From NCBI RefSeq assembly GCF_900090275.1, contig NZ_LT607755.1, positions 5,208,001 through 5,272,000 on the forward strand: a stretch of 64,000 nucleotides of DNA, written 5' to 3'. The DNA comes from Micromonospora zamorensis. GTDB lineage: Bacteria; Actinomycetota; Actinomycetes; Mycobacteriales; Micromonosporaceae. Below, piece by piece: positions 43,807 to 52,023 of this stretch (its first letter is position 1; every line of letters begins with the position of its first letter). Below the pieces are notes generated by a model. The model saw only the letters and a list, made by a program, of their open reading frames with translations. It made no database searches and was not told the DNA's origin. A program made the translations under genes and the position numbers.

Positions 43807-45396
43807 TCAGGCGACCGGGGCCGCCTTGCCGAGAGCGACCTCGGCCTCCTCCTCCGGAGTGGCCTGCGGCGGCGCCTCGTTGGCGGTCCGCAGCGGGATC
43901 TCCTTGATGAACCAGGCGAGCACCGGGATCACGATGGTGAACAGCACCGCCCAGAGAAAGACGTGCGAGATCGCGTCGGAGAGGCCGCCGAGCACCATGT
44001 CGCGGGCCTGGGCGGGCAGGTCCTTGAGCTTCTCCAGATCCATTCCCGAGCCGCCGGACTCGCCGCCGAAGGCCCGGCCGCCCTCGGAGCTGGCCAGCCG
44101 GTTGGCGAAGATCGCGCCGAACAGCGAGATGCCGAACGAGCCGCCGATCGACCGGAAGAAGGTCGCCGCGCCACTGGCCGCGCCGAGGTCCTTCTGCTCC
44201 ACGCTGTTCTGCGCGATCAGCATGGACGTCTGCATGAGGAAGCCCATGCCGACGCCGAGCACGACCATGTACAGCGAGGACATCAGCTTGCTGGTGTCGG
44301 TGTCGAGCATGGACAGCAGCGCCATGCCCGCGGTCATCACGACACCACCGATGATCGGGTACGCCCGGTACCTGCCGTTGCGGGTGATCGCCCGCCCGAT
44401 GACCAGCGAGACCACCAGCATGCCGAACATCAGGGGCAGCAGCAGCAGACCGCTGTTGGTCGCCGACGCCCCCTGCACGGTCTGCTGGTAGAGCGGCAGG
44501 AAGTTCATCGCGCCGAACATCGCGAAGCCGAGCAGGAAGCCGATCACCGAGATCAACGCGAAGTTGCGGTTGGCGAAGAGCGCCAACGGCAGGATCGGCT
44601 CCTGGACGCGGCGTTCCACCAGGCCGAACGCCACCAGCGCGAGCACGGCCAGGACGGCCAGGCCGAAGATCTGCGGCGACGTCCAGTCGTACTCGTTGCC
44701 GCCCCAGGTGGTGATGAGCACGATCGCGGTGATGCCGACCGAGAGCAGACCAGCGCCGAGCCAGTCGATCCGGTGCTCGGTGCGGTACTTCGGCAGGTGC
44801 ATGGTGGTCATCAGCACGAGCAGCGCGATCCCGCCCAGCGGCAGGTTCACGTAGAACGCCCAGCGCCAGGACAGGTGGTCGGTGATGAAGCCACCGGCAA
44901 GCGGACCGGCGACCATGGCGATGGCCATGATGCCGGCGATCATGCCCTGGTAGCGCCCACGCTCGCGGGGCGGGACCAGGTCACCGATGATCGCCATGAC
45001 GCCGACCATGAGGCCACCGGCGCCGAGGCCCTGCACGGCCCGGAAGGCGATCAGCTGGACCATGCCGTCCTGCGGGCCGCCGAGCATGCCGGAGCCGGCC
45101 ATGCCGCAGAGTGCGGAGCCGACGAGGAAGACGACCACCGAGGTCAGGAAGACCGACTTGCGGCCGTAGAGGTCACCGAGCTTGCCCCAGATCGGGGTGG
45201 AGACGGTGGTGCCCAGGACGTACGCGGTAACCACCCAGGTGAAGTGGTTGAGCCCGCCGAACTCGCCGACGATCCGCGGTAACGCGGTGCTGACGATCAT
45301 GTTGTCGAGCATCGCGAGCATCATCGCGATCATCAGCCCGAACAGCACGACCCTGATGTTGTTGGGTCGCACGCCGGCCTGGGTTGCCTGAGTCAT
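43807..45396 (-). CDS. MFS drug transporter, DHA2 (14-TM) family
   Basis: This 529-residue exporter has 14 predicted membrane helices. Family motifs are LDNMIVSTALPRIVGEFGG in helix 1, GKLGDLYGRKSVFL (motif A), and GPLAGGFITDHLSWRWAFYV (motif C, antiporter). It would export drugs or metabolites by proton antiport. The start ATG at 45396 is preceded by GGGGGAG. It faces a TetR gene with palindromes between them, an arrangement typical of ligand-induced efflux. Confidence 0.95.
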   Translation of the reverse strand: MTQATQAGVRPNNIRVVLFGLMIAMMLAMLDNMIVSTALPRIVGEFGGLNHFTWVVTAYVLGTTVSTPIWGKLGDLYGRKSVFLTSVVVFLVGSALCGMAGSGMLGGPQDGMVQLIAFRAVQGLGAGGLMVGVMAIIGDLVPPRERGRYQGMIAGIMAIAMVAGPLAGGFITDHLSWRWAFYVNLPLGGIALLVLMTTMHLPKYRTEHRIDWLGAGLLSVGITAIVLITTWGGNEYDWTSPQIFGLAVLAVLALVAFGLVERRVQEPILPLALFANRNFALISVIGFLLGFAMFGAMNFLPLYQQTVQGASATNSGLLLLPLMFGMLVVSLVIGRAITRNGRYRAYPIIGGVVMTAGMALLSMLDTDTSKLMSSLYMVVLGVGMGFLMQTSMLIAQNSVEQKDLGAASGAATFFRSIGGSFGISLFGAIFANRLASSEGGRAFGGESGGSGMDLEKLKDLPAQARDMVLGGLSDAISHVFLWAVLFTIVIPVLAWFIKEIPLRTANEAPPQATPEEEAEVALGKAAPVA

Positions 45397-45436
45397 GGGT
45401 AAGCTCCCCCGAAGATTGCCACACTTACTTGCCGCC

Positions 45437-45458
45437 CGGCTAGTCACCTTACTAGCCG
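45437..45458. promoter_or_regulatory. TetR operator palindrome at the efflux promoter
   Basis: CGGCTAGT-CACCTT-ACTAGCCG is a perfect 8+6+8 dyad, flanked by ACTTAC (45423-45428) and GTAAGT (45463-45468). It lies between the divergent efflux pump and TetR genes, the expected position of the TetR binding site. Confidence 0.65.
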
Positions 45459-45506
45459 CACGGTAAGTTCGGTACAAGCAACGGTCAAGCCAATTGGAGG
45501 GCACGC

Positions 45507-46130
45507 GTGAGGGAGAGCACAGGCGGGACGCGGGACCGGATCAAGGCCGTCGCGCTCGAGCTCTTCACCGAGCAGGGGTACGAGAAGACCTCGCTCCGGG
45601 AGATCGCCGAGCGTCTCAACGTCACCAAGGCGGCGCTCTACTACCACTTCAAGAGCAAGGACGACATCGTCGCCAGCTTCGTCGAGGACCGGCTGGAGCA
45701 GATGGACGCCCTCAACGCCTGGGCGGCGACGCAGCCGGCCACCCTGGCCACCCGGCGCGAGCTGATCACCCGCTACGCCGACACGATGTTCGGCGGCGAC
45801 CAGCCGTCCGTGATGCGCTTCTTCGAGCAGAACCAGACAGTGCTCAAGAGCCTCGCCTCCGGCCAGCAGATGCGCGGCCGGATGATGCAGCTTGCCAGCG
45901 CCCTCTGCCGGGGCGACGACTCCCCCGCCGCCCAGCTGCGCGCCGCACTGTCACTGTTCGCCGTGCACACGAGTTGGTTCGCCGTACGGGCACCGGGCAT
46001 CACCAACGAGGAGCGTCGCCGGCTCGCGTTGGAGGTGGCCGACGAGCTGCTCGGCGCGATCGGCGCGGGTGCCTCAGCGGAGCCCGACGAGAGTGCGGCG
46101 GAGGCCACCTCAGGCAGCCCGCGCGGCTGA
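45507..46130 (+). CDS. TetR-family regulator of the efflux pump
   Basis: This 207-residue repressor has an N-terminal helix-turn-helix (VALELFTEQGYEKTSLREIA, then LNVTKAALYYHFKSKDDI) and a variable ligand domain. The start is GTG with TTGGAGGG ahead. It is divergent from the DHA2 exporter and probably represses it until a substrate binds. The C-terminal tail is acidic. The inducer is unknown. Confidence 0.92.
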   Translation: MRESTGGTRDRIKAVALELFTEQGYEKTSLREIAERLNVTKAALYYHFKSKDDIVASFVEDRLEQMDALNAWAATQPATLATRRELITRYADTMFGGDQPSVMRFFEQNQTVLKSLASGQQMRGRMMQLASALCRGDDSPAAQLRAALSLFAVHTSWFAVRAPGITNEERRRLALEVADELLGAIGAGASAEPDESAAEATSGSPRG

Positions 46131-46142
46131 TCGGTCGGCGGT

Positions 46143-46652
46143 TCAGCCGCGGGTGAGGGCCAGTCGCAGGCCGAGCAGGTCCACGCCCGCCGCCGGCGCC
46201 CAGTCCTTCTCCGGCGCGCGGACGAAGCCGAGCCGTGAGTAGAGCCGGTGCGCCGAATCGGCCATCCCGGCTCGGACGCAGATCACCAGCGCCGTGCAAC
46301 CCAGCTCCACAGCACGCGCTACGCATGCCTGCGCCAATGCCGCACCGACGCCCCGACCCTGGGCACCCGGGTCGACCGCGAGCATCCGGAACTCCGCCTC
46401 GCCCGGCCCGGACAGCTCGGCGAACGGCGTGCCCGGCAGCACGAAGGTCACCGAGCCCAGCACCGCATCGGTCACCTCGTCGACCGCGACCAGCACCTCA
46501 CCGCTGGCAGCCCGGCTCGACACGTCGGCCAGCACCTCGCCGTACCCGTGTTCGCCCTTGAGCTGCCCGTCCGCCTCGTACGCGGCCACGGTCAGCCGGG
46601 CCACCGCCGGGAAATCGGCCGGCTCGGCAGGACGAACCCGCAAGCCGGTCAA
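46143..46652 (-). CDS. GNAT family N-acetyltransferase
   Basis: This 169-residue acetyltransferase has the acetyl-CoA motif MLAVDPGAQGRGVGAALAQA and a C-terminal HRLYSRLGFVRAPEKD. It starts from TTG at 46652, sharing TTGA with the stop of the biotinyl protein gene, so they are probably coupled. Substrate unknown. Confidence 0.85.
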   Translation of the reverse strand: MTGLRVRPAEPADFPAVARLTVAAYEADGQLKGEHGYGEVLADVSSRAASGEVLVAVDEVTDAVLGSVTFVLPGTPFAELSGPGEAEFRMLAVDPGAQGRGVGAALAQACVARAVELGCTALVICVRAGMADSAHRLYSRLGFVRAPEKDWAPAAGVDLLGLRLALTRG

Positions 46653-46864
46653 GCGATCACCGCGATGAGGTCACCGTCCTGCACGACGTCACCCTCGTTC
46701 ACGGCGAGCTGCTGGATCACACCATCGGACTCGGCGATGACCGGGATCTCCATCTTCATCGACTCGAGGATCACCAGGGTGTCGCCCTCGGCCACCGTGT
46801 CACCTGCCGTGGCGACGACCTTCCAGACGTTCGCCACCATCTCGGCGCGGATCTCCTCGGCCAT
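46649..46864 (-). CDS. Biotin/lipoyl carrier domain protein (TB7.3-like)
   Basis: This 71-residue protein is a single biotinyl-lipoyl domain. The attachment motif ILESMKMEIPV puts the modified Lys at residue 37. It resembles mycobacterial TB7.3 (Rv3221c), a stand-alone biotin carrier located near sigH and whiB1, as here. It would carry CO2 for an acyl-CoA carboxylase or act as a free carrier. GAGGGAGGG precedes the ATG. The product partner is unknown. Confidence 0.92.
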   Translation of the reverse strand: MAEEIRAEMVANVWKVVATAGDTVAEGDTLVILESMKMEIPVIAESDGVIQQLAVNEGDVVQDGDLIAVIA

Positions 46865-47091
46865 GTCCGGGCCCTCCCTCATCGCGATGTGTCTGCCGTC
46901 GTATCCAATCATGCGTCGCCCGGTGGTGGGCGCGCAGCGGCACGGCCGGGATGGCACGCCCGCCCTGGGGAAGGCGGCGGGTGTCGACCGCACTACCATC
47001 AGCGGGTCGGACCCGACGCCGGACCGCCGGTGGGTGCACTGGCGCCGAGGTCGTGCGCAGGACGGATCCGACCCATCACGAGGAGGTCAGC

Positions 47092-47166
47092 ATGGCGAAG
47101 AAGTCCCGGAAGAAGAAGGCTCGTAAGAAGAACGCCGCCAACCACGGCAAGCGTCCCAACTCCTGA
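47092..47166 (+). CDS. Ribosomal protein bL37
   Basis: A 24-residue, very basic peptide, MAKKSRKKKARKKNAANHGK ending RPNS, matches the actinobacterial large-subunit protein bL37 seen in mycobacterial ribosome structures. It lies in the inter-domain region of 23S rRNA. An ideal GAGGAGGTCAGC ribosome site lies ahead of the ATG. Such a short gene is normally missed by gene finders. It is followed by a strong hairpin and is convergent with rsrA. Confidence 0.88.
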   Translation: MAKKSRKKKARKKNAANHGKRPNS

Positions 47167-47225
47167 ACGCGTCGACGGGCCCACGGCCCGTCACCGCTCA
47201 GCCCGACCCGGTCGACGCCGGGTAC

Positions 47226-47263
47226 ACCGGTGGCCCGGGTCGACATCGACCCGGGCCACCGGT
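47226..47263. terminator. Strong bidirectional hairpin between bL37 and rsrA
   Basis: ACCGGTGGCCCGGGTCGA at 47226-47243 and its exact complement at 47246-47263 are separated by two bases, giving an 18-base inverted repeat. It lies 59 bases past the bL37 gene and 25 bases from the end of rsrA, so it ends transcription on both strands. Confidence 0.75.
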
Positions 47264-47287
47264 CTTGAAGCTGTGCCGCGCCGACGC

Positions 47288-47575
47288 TCAGTCGGCCAAC
47301 TCTCGGGATTCAGTGGTCTCGAAGACCACCAGCTCGGTGAGCTTGACCCGCAGCCGCTCGCGCAGCTCGTCCGGTGCTGTCTCGTTGCCGCAGCAACGAG
47401 CCACCAACGCCCGCACCTCCTGCTCCAGCCCGTACTCGCGCAGGCAGGGCCCGCACTCGTCCAGGTGGTGCCGGATCAGCGAGCGCCGCTCGTCGGCGCA
47501 CTCCAGATCCAGGTAGAGGTAGACCTCCGCGAGCACTTCGCGGCAATCCGTCTCGTGCGGCTCCCCACAGCTCAC
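47288..47575 (-). CDS. rsrA: Zinc-binding redox-sensing anti-sigma factor
   Basis: This 95-residue protein holds SigR inactive and releases it on disulfide stress. It has Cys3, Cys11, His37, Cys41 and Cys44 (HHLDECGPC); these positions match Streptomyces RsrA, where zinc is held by Cys3, His37, Cys41 and Cys44 and oxidation links Cys11 to Cys44. A CC pair lies near residue 60. The GTG start follows the sigR stop by one base, so they are co-translated. Confidence 0.95.
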   Translation of the reverse strand: MSCGEPHETDCREVLAEVYLYLDLECADERRSLIRHHLDECGPCLREYGLEQEVRALVARCCGNETAPDELRERLRVKLTELVVFETTESRELAD

Positions 47576-47576
47576 G

Positions 47577-48200
47577 TCACACCTCCCGGCCGGCAGCGGC
47601 GTTCGAGCCCTTCGCCGAGCGGGCCGCACTGAAGCCCCGCTCCCCGGCGTAGCGCTCGAGCAGCTTGCGCAGATTACGACGGCCGCGGTGCAGACGCGAC
47701 ATCACGGTGCCGATCGGCGTGCCCATGATGTCCGCGACCTCCTTGTAGGAGAAGCCCTCGACATCGGTCAGGTAGACGGCCAGGCGGAACTCCTCCGGCA
47801 ACTGCTGGAGGGCCTCCTTCACGTCGCTGTCCGGCAGCCGGTCCAGTGCCTCCGTCTCGGCGGAGCGCAGCCCACTGGAGGTGTGCGACTCGGCCTCGGC
47901 GAGCTGCCAGTCGGTGATCTCCTCGGTGGGCGCCTGGATCGGCTGGCGCTGCCGCTTGCGGTAGGAGTTGATGTAGGTGTTGGTCAGGATCCGGTAGAGC
48001 CAGGCCTTCAGGTTCGTGCCCTGCTCAAACTGGTGGAAGGCGGCGTACGCCTTCAGGTAGGTCTCCTGAACCAGGTCCTCGGCATCCGCCGGGTTGCGCG
48101 TCATCCGCAGCCCAGCAGCGTAGAGCTGATCGACGAATGGCATCGCGTCCCGTTCGAACCGGGCCCTGCGCTCGTCCGTCTTCTCGGTGGTCAACCGCAC
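47577..48200 (-). CDS. sigR: ECF sigma factor SigR (SigH), thiol stress
   Basis: This 207-residue group IV sigma factor has region 2 ([20 protein letters not shown], then [16 protein letters not shown]) and region 4 ([20 protein letters not shown], then [18 protein letters not shown]). It drives thioredoxin, mycothiol and protease genes. GAGGGGAT precedes GTG 48200, the short-form start. The frame is open upstream to GTG 48401, which has its own GAGGGGGGTGA site and would give a 274-residue form, as with the unstable sigma-R prime form of Streptomyces. A SigR-type promoter lies farther upstream. Confidence 0.95.
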   Translation of the reverse strand: MRLTTEKTDERRARFERDAMPFVDQLYAAGLRMTRNPADAEDLVQETYLKAYAAFHQFEQGTNLKAWLYRILTNTYINSYRKRQRQPIQAPTEEITDWQLAEAESHTSSGLRSAETEALDRLPDSDVKEALQQLPEEFRLAVYLTDVEGFSYKEVADIMGTPIGTVMSRLHRGRRNLRKLLERYAGERGFSAARSAKGSNAAAGREV

Positions 48201-48440
48201 ATCCCCTCGCGTCGGATGCTTTCCCGCCGAGGATACGCGTACGGACCTGCCCGCAGATTCACTTCCGGCCGGTGTGCCCGTGCTCACCACACCCGCCCCG
48301 CCCGGTCCCGCCGTCGCCGGCCAATCCGGCCCATCCAGCAGCTGCTTCAGCTGCCGGGCGTCCCGTTCGTCCCGTTCCAGGCTCCGTGTCTCGGTCGGCA
48401 CCGGTCACCCCCCTCGCAGAAAAGTCGTCCAGGGTTGGTA

Positions 48441-48467
48441 ACGCGAGATGACCACTGGGGCATTCCA
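48441..48467 (-). promoter_or_regulatory. SigR-type promoter upstream of sigR
   Basis: On the minus strand GGAAT (48467-48463) and GTT (48443-48441) are separated by 19 bases, matching the SigR consensus GGAAT-N18/19-GTT. The long-form GTG start lies about 40 bases downstream. This would create positive autoregulation after thiol stress. Confidence 0.6.
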
Positions 48468-48627
48468 CCCGGCCCTCCCGTTCCTGGTCCCGGCCCCGAC
48501 GGCGGCCGGCGCTGGGACCAGGAAGGGCCTGGGAGGACTGGTGCCGTCGGTCCGGATCGGGCCGGTGCCACCATCGGATGCAACGACCCTCGCCCGGCAC
48601 CGGAAACGGTCGGGCGGGCGAGCCGGG

Positions 48628-49245
48628 TCAGTCGGCCGTCCAGCCCCGGGCCCGCAGCCAGTCCCGGACGACGCCCGCGGTGCCGGCCGGGTCCCGCCGG
48701 AGGTCGTGCGTCTCCCCGGGACGGCTCACCACCTGCACGGCCGGCGACGGCTCCGGCGTCCCGAACGGGTCCCGGTCGCCGTTGACGACCAGCGTCGGCA
48801 GGCCGGTGGCCAGTTCGGCGGCACGCGAACGCTCCGGCCGCCCGGGCGGGTGCAGCGGAAAGGCCAACGCGACCACACCGACCGCCCCCACCGCGCCCGC
48901 CGTCCGGCAGGCGACCCGCGCGCCGCTGGAACGACCGCCGACCAGCACCGACGGCACGTCGGCGTGCCGGTCGCGCAGCACGGCGAGCACCGCCGTCCAC
49001 GCCTCGTCGAGATGACCCGCCGGTGCCGGGGCACGTCGACCCGCGACCCGGTAGGGCTGGGTCACCCGGACCACCGCCAGGCCGGCCGCGACCGACGCGT
49101 CGCGTACCGCGAGCAGGTCGGGCGCGTCGATGCTGCCGCCCGCTCCGTGCCCGAGCACGAACAGAGCGGTGGCAGGGCGGTCCGGCAGGTCGGTGGTGAT
49201 CCCCGCCGGACCGCGCGGAGTGTCGATCTCGTCGCTGGTTGGCAC
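48628..49245 (-). CDS. Alpha/beta hydrolase, dienelactone/TEX30-like
   Basis: This 205-residue hydrolase has the oxyanion motif VLGHGAGG, the nucleophile in VGGRSSGARVA (G-x-S-x-G), an acid in NGDRDPFG and His in GETHDLR. It resembles the KANL3/Tex30-like hydrolase family. No signal peptide. The substrate is unknown. It lies downstream of a WhiB gene on the same strand with 52 bases between. Confidence 0.85.
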   Translation of the reverse strand: MPTSDEIDTPRGPAGITTDLPDRPATALFVLGHGAGGSIDAPDLLAVRDASVAAGLAVVRVTQPYRVAGRRAPAPAGHLDEAWTAVLAVLRDRHADVPSVLVGGRSSGARVACRTAGAVGAVGVVALAFPLHPPGRPERSRAAELATGLPTLVVNGDRDPFGTPEPSPAVQVVSRPGETHDLRRDPAGTAGVVRDWLRARGWTAD

Positions 49246-49297
49246 CGACCCATTCTGCGCCGCCTGGCGGACGACGCGTGACGGACCGGGCCGTTGG

Positions 49298-49675
49298 TCA
49301 GCTCAGCGGCACCAGGGTGAGCAGCCGGTCCCGTACCGGCGGGCCGGGATCGTCGACGGCGTCCGGGTCCGGCTCGACCTCGCCACGCCAGGCGACCAGC
49401 ATCGCCCGCCGCTCGCGGGGCGTGGTCGCACCCCACACACCGTGGCAGTCACCGACGTCGAGGGCCCAGGCCAGACAGGACCCCTGCACGTCGCAGCCGC
49501 GGCACAGCGCGACAGCGGCGTCCGCTGGCTCGTTCGGTGCCGGAAAGAATGTCTCCGGATCGACGCTCTGACAGGTGCCTCTGGTGCGCCATGCGTCGTC
49601 CTGTTGCCGTTCCCGCACCGCTCGCAGCAGTCGCGGATCTCGCCGCGCCGCAGCCACCTCGTGCGGGCGGGGCAT
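49298..49675 (-). CDS. WhiB-family iron-sulfur regulator (second)
   Basis: This protein of about 125 residues has the four WhiB Cys residues (RGTCQSVDPETFFP; ALCRGCDVQGSCLAWAL) and the GVWGATTPRERR turn. It has a longer Arg-rich N-terminus and a Pro/Asp-rich C-terminal tail than WhiB1. The start is uncertain: ATG 49675 has no close ribosome site; TTG 49690 (with GGAGG eight bases ahead) and GTG 49699 are alternatives. The exact subclass (WhiB2-7) cannot be named. Confidence 0.85.
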   Translation of the reverse strand: MPRPHEVAAARRDPRLLRAVRERQQDDAWRTRGTCQSVDPETFFPAPNEPADAAVALCRGCDVQGSCLAWALDVGDCHGVWGATTPRERRAMLVAWRGEVEPDPDAVDDPGPPVRDRLLTLVPLS

Positions 49676-49887
49676 ACGCGCTCGTGTCAATCCACCCACC
49701 TCCCCCGTGGGACCGGCAAAAACGGTGGACGTCGTCCGCCCCGTGCGAATCGACAGCCACTACCGGCGCTGTGTTCTATCGCACTTCGCAACATCGGGAC
49801 AAGGGTCTGCCGGGAACATGACTGAACAGCCAGGAGACGAATCGCGCGCAACCCTGCCAAATCGGTGCCTGACAATGCGCGGCGGCG

Positions 49888-50598
49888 TCAGAACAGGGTC
49901 AGCTCCTGCGGTGTCACCGTCGGCGGCACCGACACGCGGGCGATCAACTGTGGCCCGTCGTTGCGAACGTCGCCCACCGCCGCCCCCACCGGTCGGATCT
50001 CCAACCCCGCCAGCCACTCCGCCGACGCCGGAACGAGCAACCGCTCCGGCTCGTCGGTCGGCGCCAGCCACGACGACCAACGCTCGGGCGACAACAGCAC
50101 CGGCATCCGGTCGTGCACCTCGGCCAGATCGCCGAGCGCCGCGGTGGTCAGCACGCTGAAGGTGAGCCGGGAGTCGGCACCGGACTCCCAGACCGACCAG
50201 ATGCCGGCCAGGGCGAGAACCGAGCCGTCGGTGGGGGTCATGTAGTAGGCCTGTCGCCGGCCGTCGGGCTGACGGACCCACTCGTACCAGCCATCGGCCG
50301 GGACCAGGCAGCGGCGGCGGGCGAACGACCCGGCGTACGCCCGGCTGGTGGCCACCGTCTCCGCCCGCGCGTTGATCATCCGGGCAGCCCCGGCGGCGGA
50401 ACGGGACCAGTGCGGCAACAGACCCCAGCGACCGACACAGAGACTGCGATGCCCCTCCGGGCTCACCCGGACCAGGGGCACCCGGTCGGTCGGCGCGACG
50501 TTGTGGTCCGGACGGACCACGCCCTCGGTGTCGTCGGACGACTCGAACAGCGCGCTGAGCTCGCCGGAGCTCCGGGTCGTCGCGTACCTGCCGCACAT
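49888..50598 (-). CDS. SRAP/HMCES-type abasic site processing protein
   Basis: This 236-residue protein crosslinks to abasic sites in single-stranded DNA. Cys2 (MCGRYATT) becomes the N-terminal nucleophile after Met removal. Other conserved parts are NVAPTD, GLLPHWS, INARAET (catalytic Glu region), RRCLVPADGWYEW and AEVHDRMPVLL (catalytic His). It is the YedK/SRAP family, which protects replicating DNA. Synteny with aroA and rsgA is shared with mycobacteria (Rv3226c). It lies divergent from aroA. Confidence 0.93.
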   Translation of the reverse strand: MCGRYATTRSSGELSALFESSDDTEGVVRPDHNVAPTDRVPLVRVSPEGHRSLCVGRWGLLPHWSRSAAGAARMINARAETVATSRAYAGSFARRRCLVPADGWYEWVRQPDGRRQAYYMTPTDGSVLALAGIWSVWESGADSRLTFSVLTTAALGDLAEVHDRMPVLLSPERWSSWLAPTDEPERLLVPASAEWLAGLEIRPVGAAVGDVRNDGPQLIARVSVPPTVTPQELTLF

Positions 50599-50702
50599 GG
50601 GGCACACGCTAACGCGTCGGAGGCCCCGTCGGCTGTCCCGCCAACCGGGAGTACGACCCGCCGGGCCACACCGTCCACCAGCCGGCACGGCAGAATGTAA
50701 CC

Positions 50703-52004
50703 GTGGGGAACCTGACAGCGACCCGGCCGCCGCAGCCGTGGACCGCACCGACCGCGTCCGACCCGGTGGCGGCGACGCTGCGCCTGCCCGGTTCCAAGTC
50801 GATGACCGCACGCGCCCTGGTGCTCAGCGCACTGGCCGCCGGCCCGTCGACGCTGGCCGGGCCGCTCCGCGCCCGCGACACCGAGTTGATGGCCGCCGGC
50901 CTGCGCGCGATGGGCGCGCACGTGTCGATCAGCGACGACGAGCAGTGGCTGGTCCGACCGCACCCGCTGGTCGGCCCCGCGCACGTGGACGTGGGCCTGG
51001 CCGGCACCGTGATGCGTTTCGTGCCGCCGGTGGCCGGGCTGGCCGACGGGCAGGTCACCTTCGACGGCGACCCCTACGTCCGCACCCGACCGCTCGGTCC
51101 GCTGATCGAGGCGCTGCGGTCGCTGGGTGTCCGCATCGACGTCACCGGCTCGGGCAGCCTCCCGCTGACAGTGCTCGGCACCGGCCGGGTCACCGGCGGT
51201 GAGGTGGTGATCGACGCGTCCGCCTCCAGCCAGCTCGTCTCCGGGTTGCTGCTGGCCGCCCCGCGCTTCGACCGGGGCGTCGTGGTGCGCCACGTCGGCC
51301 CGCCGGTGCCGTCCGCGCCGCATCTCCGGATGACGGTGCAGATGCTGCGGGCCGCCGGCGCGGCCGTCGACGACAGCACGCCCGACGTCTGGACCGTCGA
51401 GCCCGGCCCCCTCACCGGGCGCGGCTGGGAGATCGAGCCAGACCTCTCCGGAGCGGTGCCGTTCTTCGCCGCAGCCCTGGTCACCGGCGGCGAGGTGACC
51501 CTGCAGGGCTGGCCGCGCAGCAGCTCGCAGCCTGTCGAGCAGCTCCGCTCGCTGCTCCAGCGAATGGGCGGCGAGGTCACCCTCTCCACCAGCGGGCTGA
51601 CCGTCCGGGGCACCGGCGTGGTGCACGGCCTGACCGCCGACCTCTCCGACGTCAGCGAGCTGACCCCGGCGCTGACCGCGCTCGCCATGCTGGCCGACTC
51701 GCCGTCGGTGTTCACCGGCGTCGGGCACATCCGTGGCCACGAGACCGACCGGCTGACCGCGCTCGCGCGCGAGTTCACCGCACTCGGGGCGGACGTCACC
51801 GAGTCGCCGGACGGGCTGGAGATCCGGCCCCGGCCACTGTGCGGCGGGGTGTTCCGCACCTACCACGACCACCGGATGGCGCACGCAGCAGCGGTGACCG
51901 GTCTCGCCGTGCCCGGCATCGAGGTCGACGACGTGGGGTGTACCTCCAAGACCATGCCCGAGTTCCCGGCACTATGGTCAGCGATGGTGACCGGCAAGAG
52001 CTGA
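50703..52004 (+). CDS. aroA: 3-phosphoshikimate 1-carboxyvinyltransferase (EPSP synthase)
   Basis: This 433-residue enzyme transfers enolpyruvate to shikimate 3-phosphate in aromatic amino acid synthesis. Conserved regions: LPGSKSMTARALVLSAL, the phosphoenolpyruvate-binding GLAGTVMRFVPPVA, IDASASSQLVSGLLLA, SGAVPFFAAALV and HDHRMAHAAAVTGL. The start is GTG. It belongs to the class I type. It is followed by rsgA, with which it is probably co-transcribed. Confidence 0.96.
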   Translation: MGNLTATRPPQPWTAPTASDPVAATLRLPGSKSMTARALVLSALAAGPSTLAGPLRARDTELMAAGLRAMGAHVSISDDEQWLVRPHPLVGPAHVDVGLAGTVMRFVPPVAGLADGQVTFDGDPYVRTRPLGPLIEALRSLGVRIDVTGSGSLPLTVLGTGRVTGGEVVIDASASSQLVSGLLLAAPRFDRGVVVRHVGPPVPSAPHLRMTVQMLRAAGAAVDDSTPDVWTVEPGPLTGRGWEIEPDLSGAVPFFAAALVTGGEVTLQGWPRSSSQPVEQLRSLLQRMGGEVTLSTSGLTVRGTGVVHGLTADLSDVSELTPALTALAMLADSPSVFTGVGHIRGHETDRLTALAREFTALGADVTESPDGLEIRPRPLCGGVFRTYHDHRMAHAAAVTGLAVPGIEVDDVGCTSKTMPEFPALWSAMVTGKS

Positions 52005-52023
52005 CGCGAGAAGAGGACAGGTC

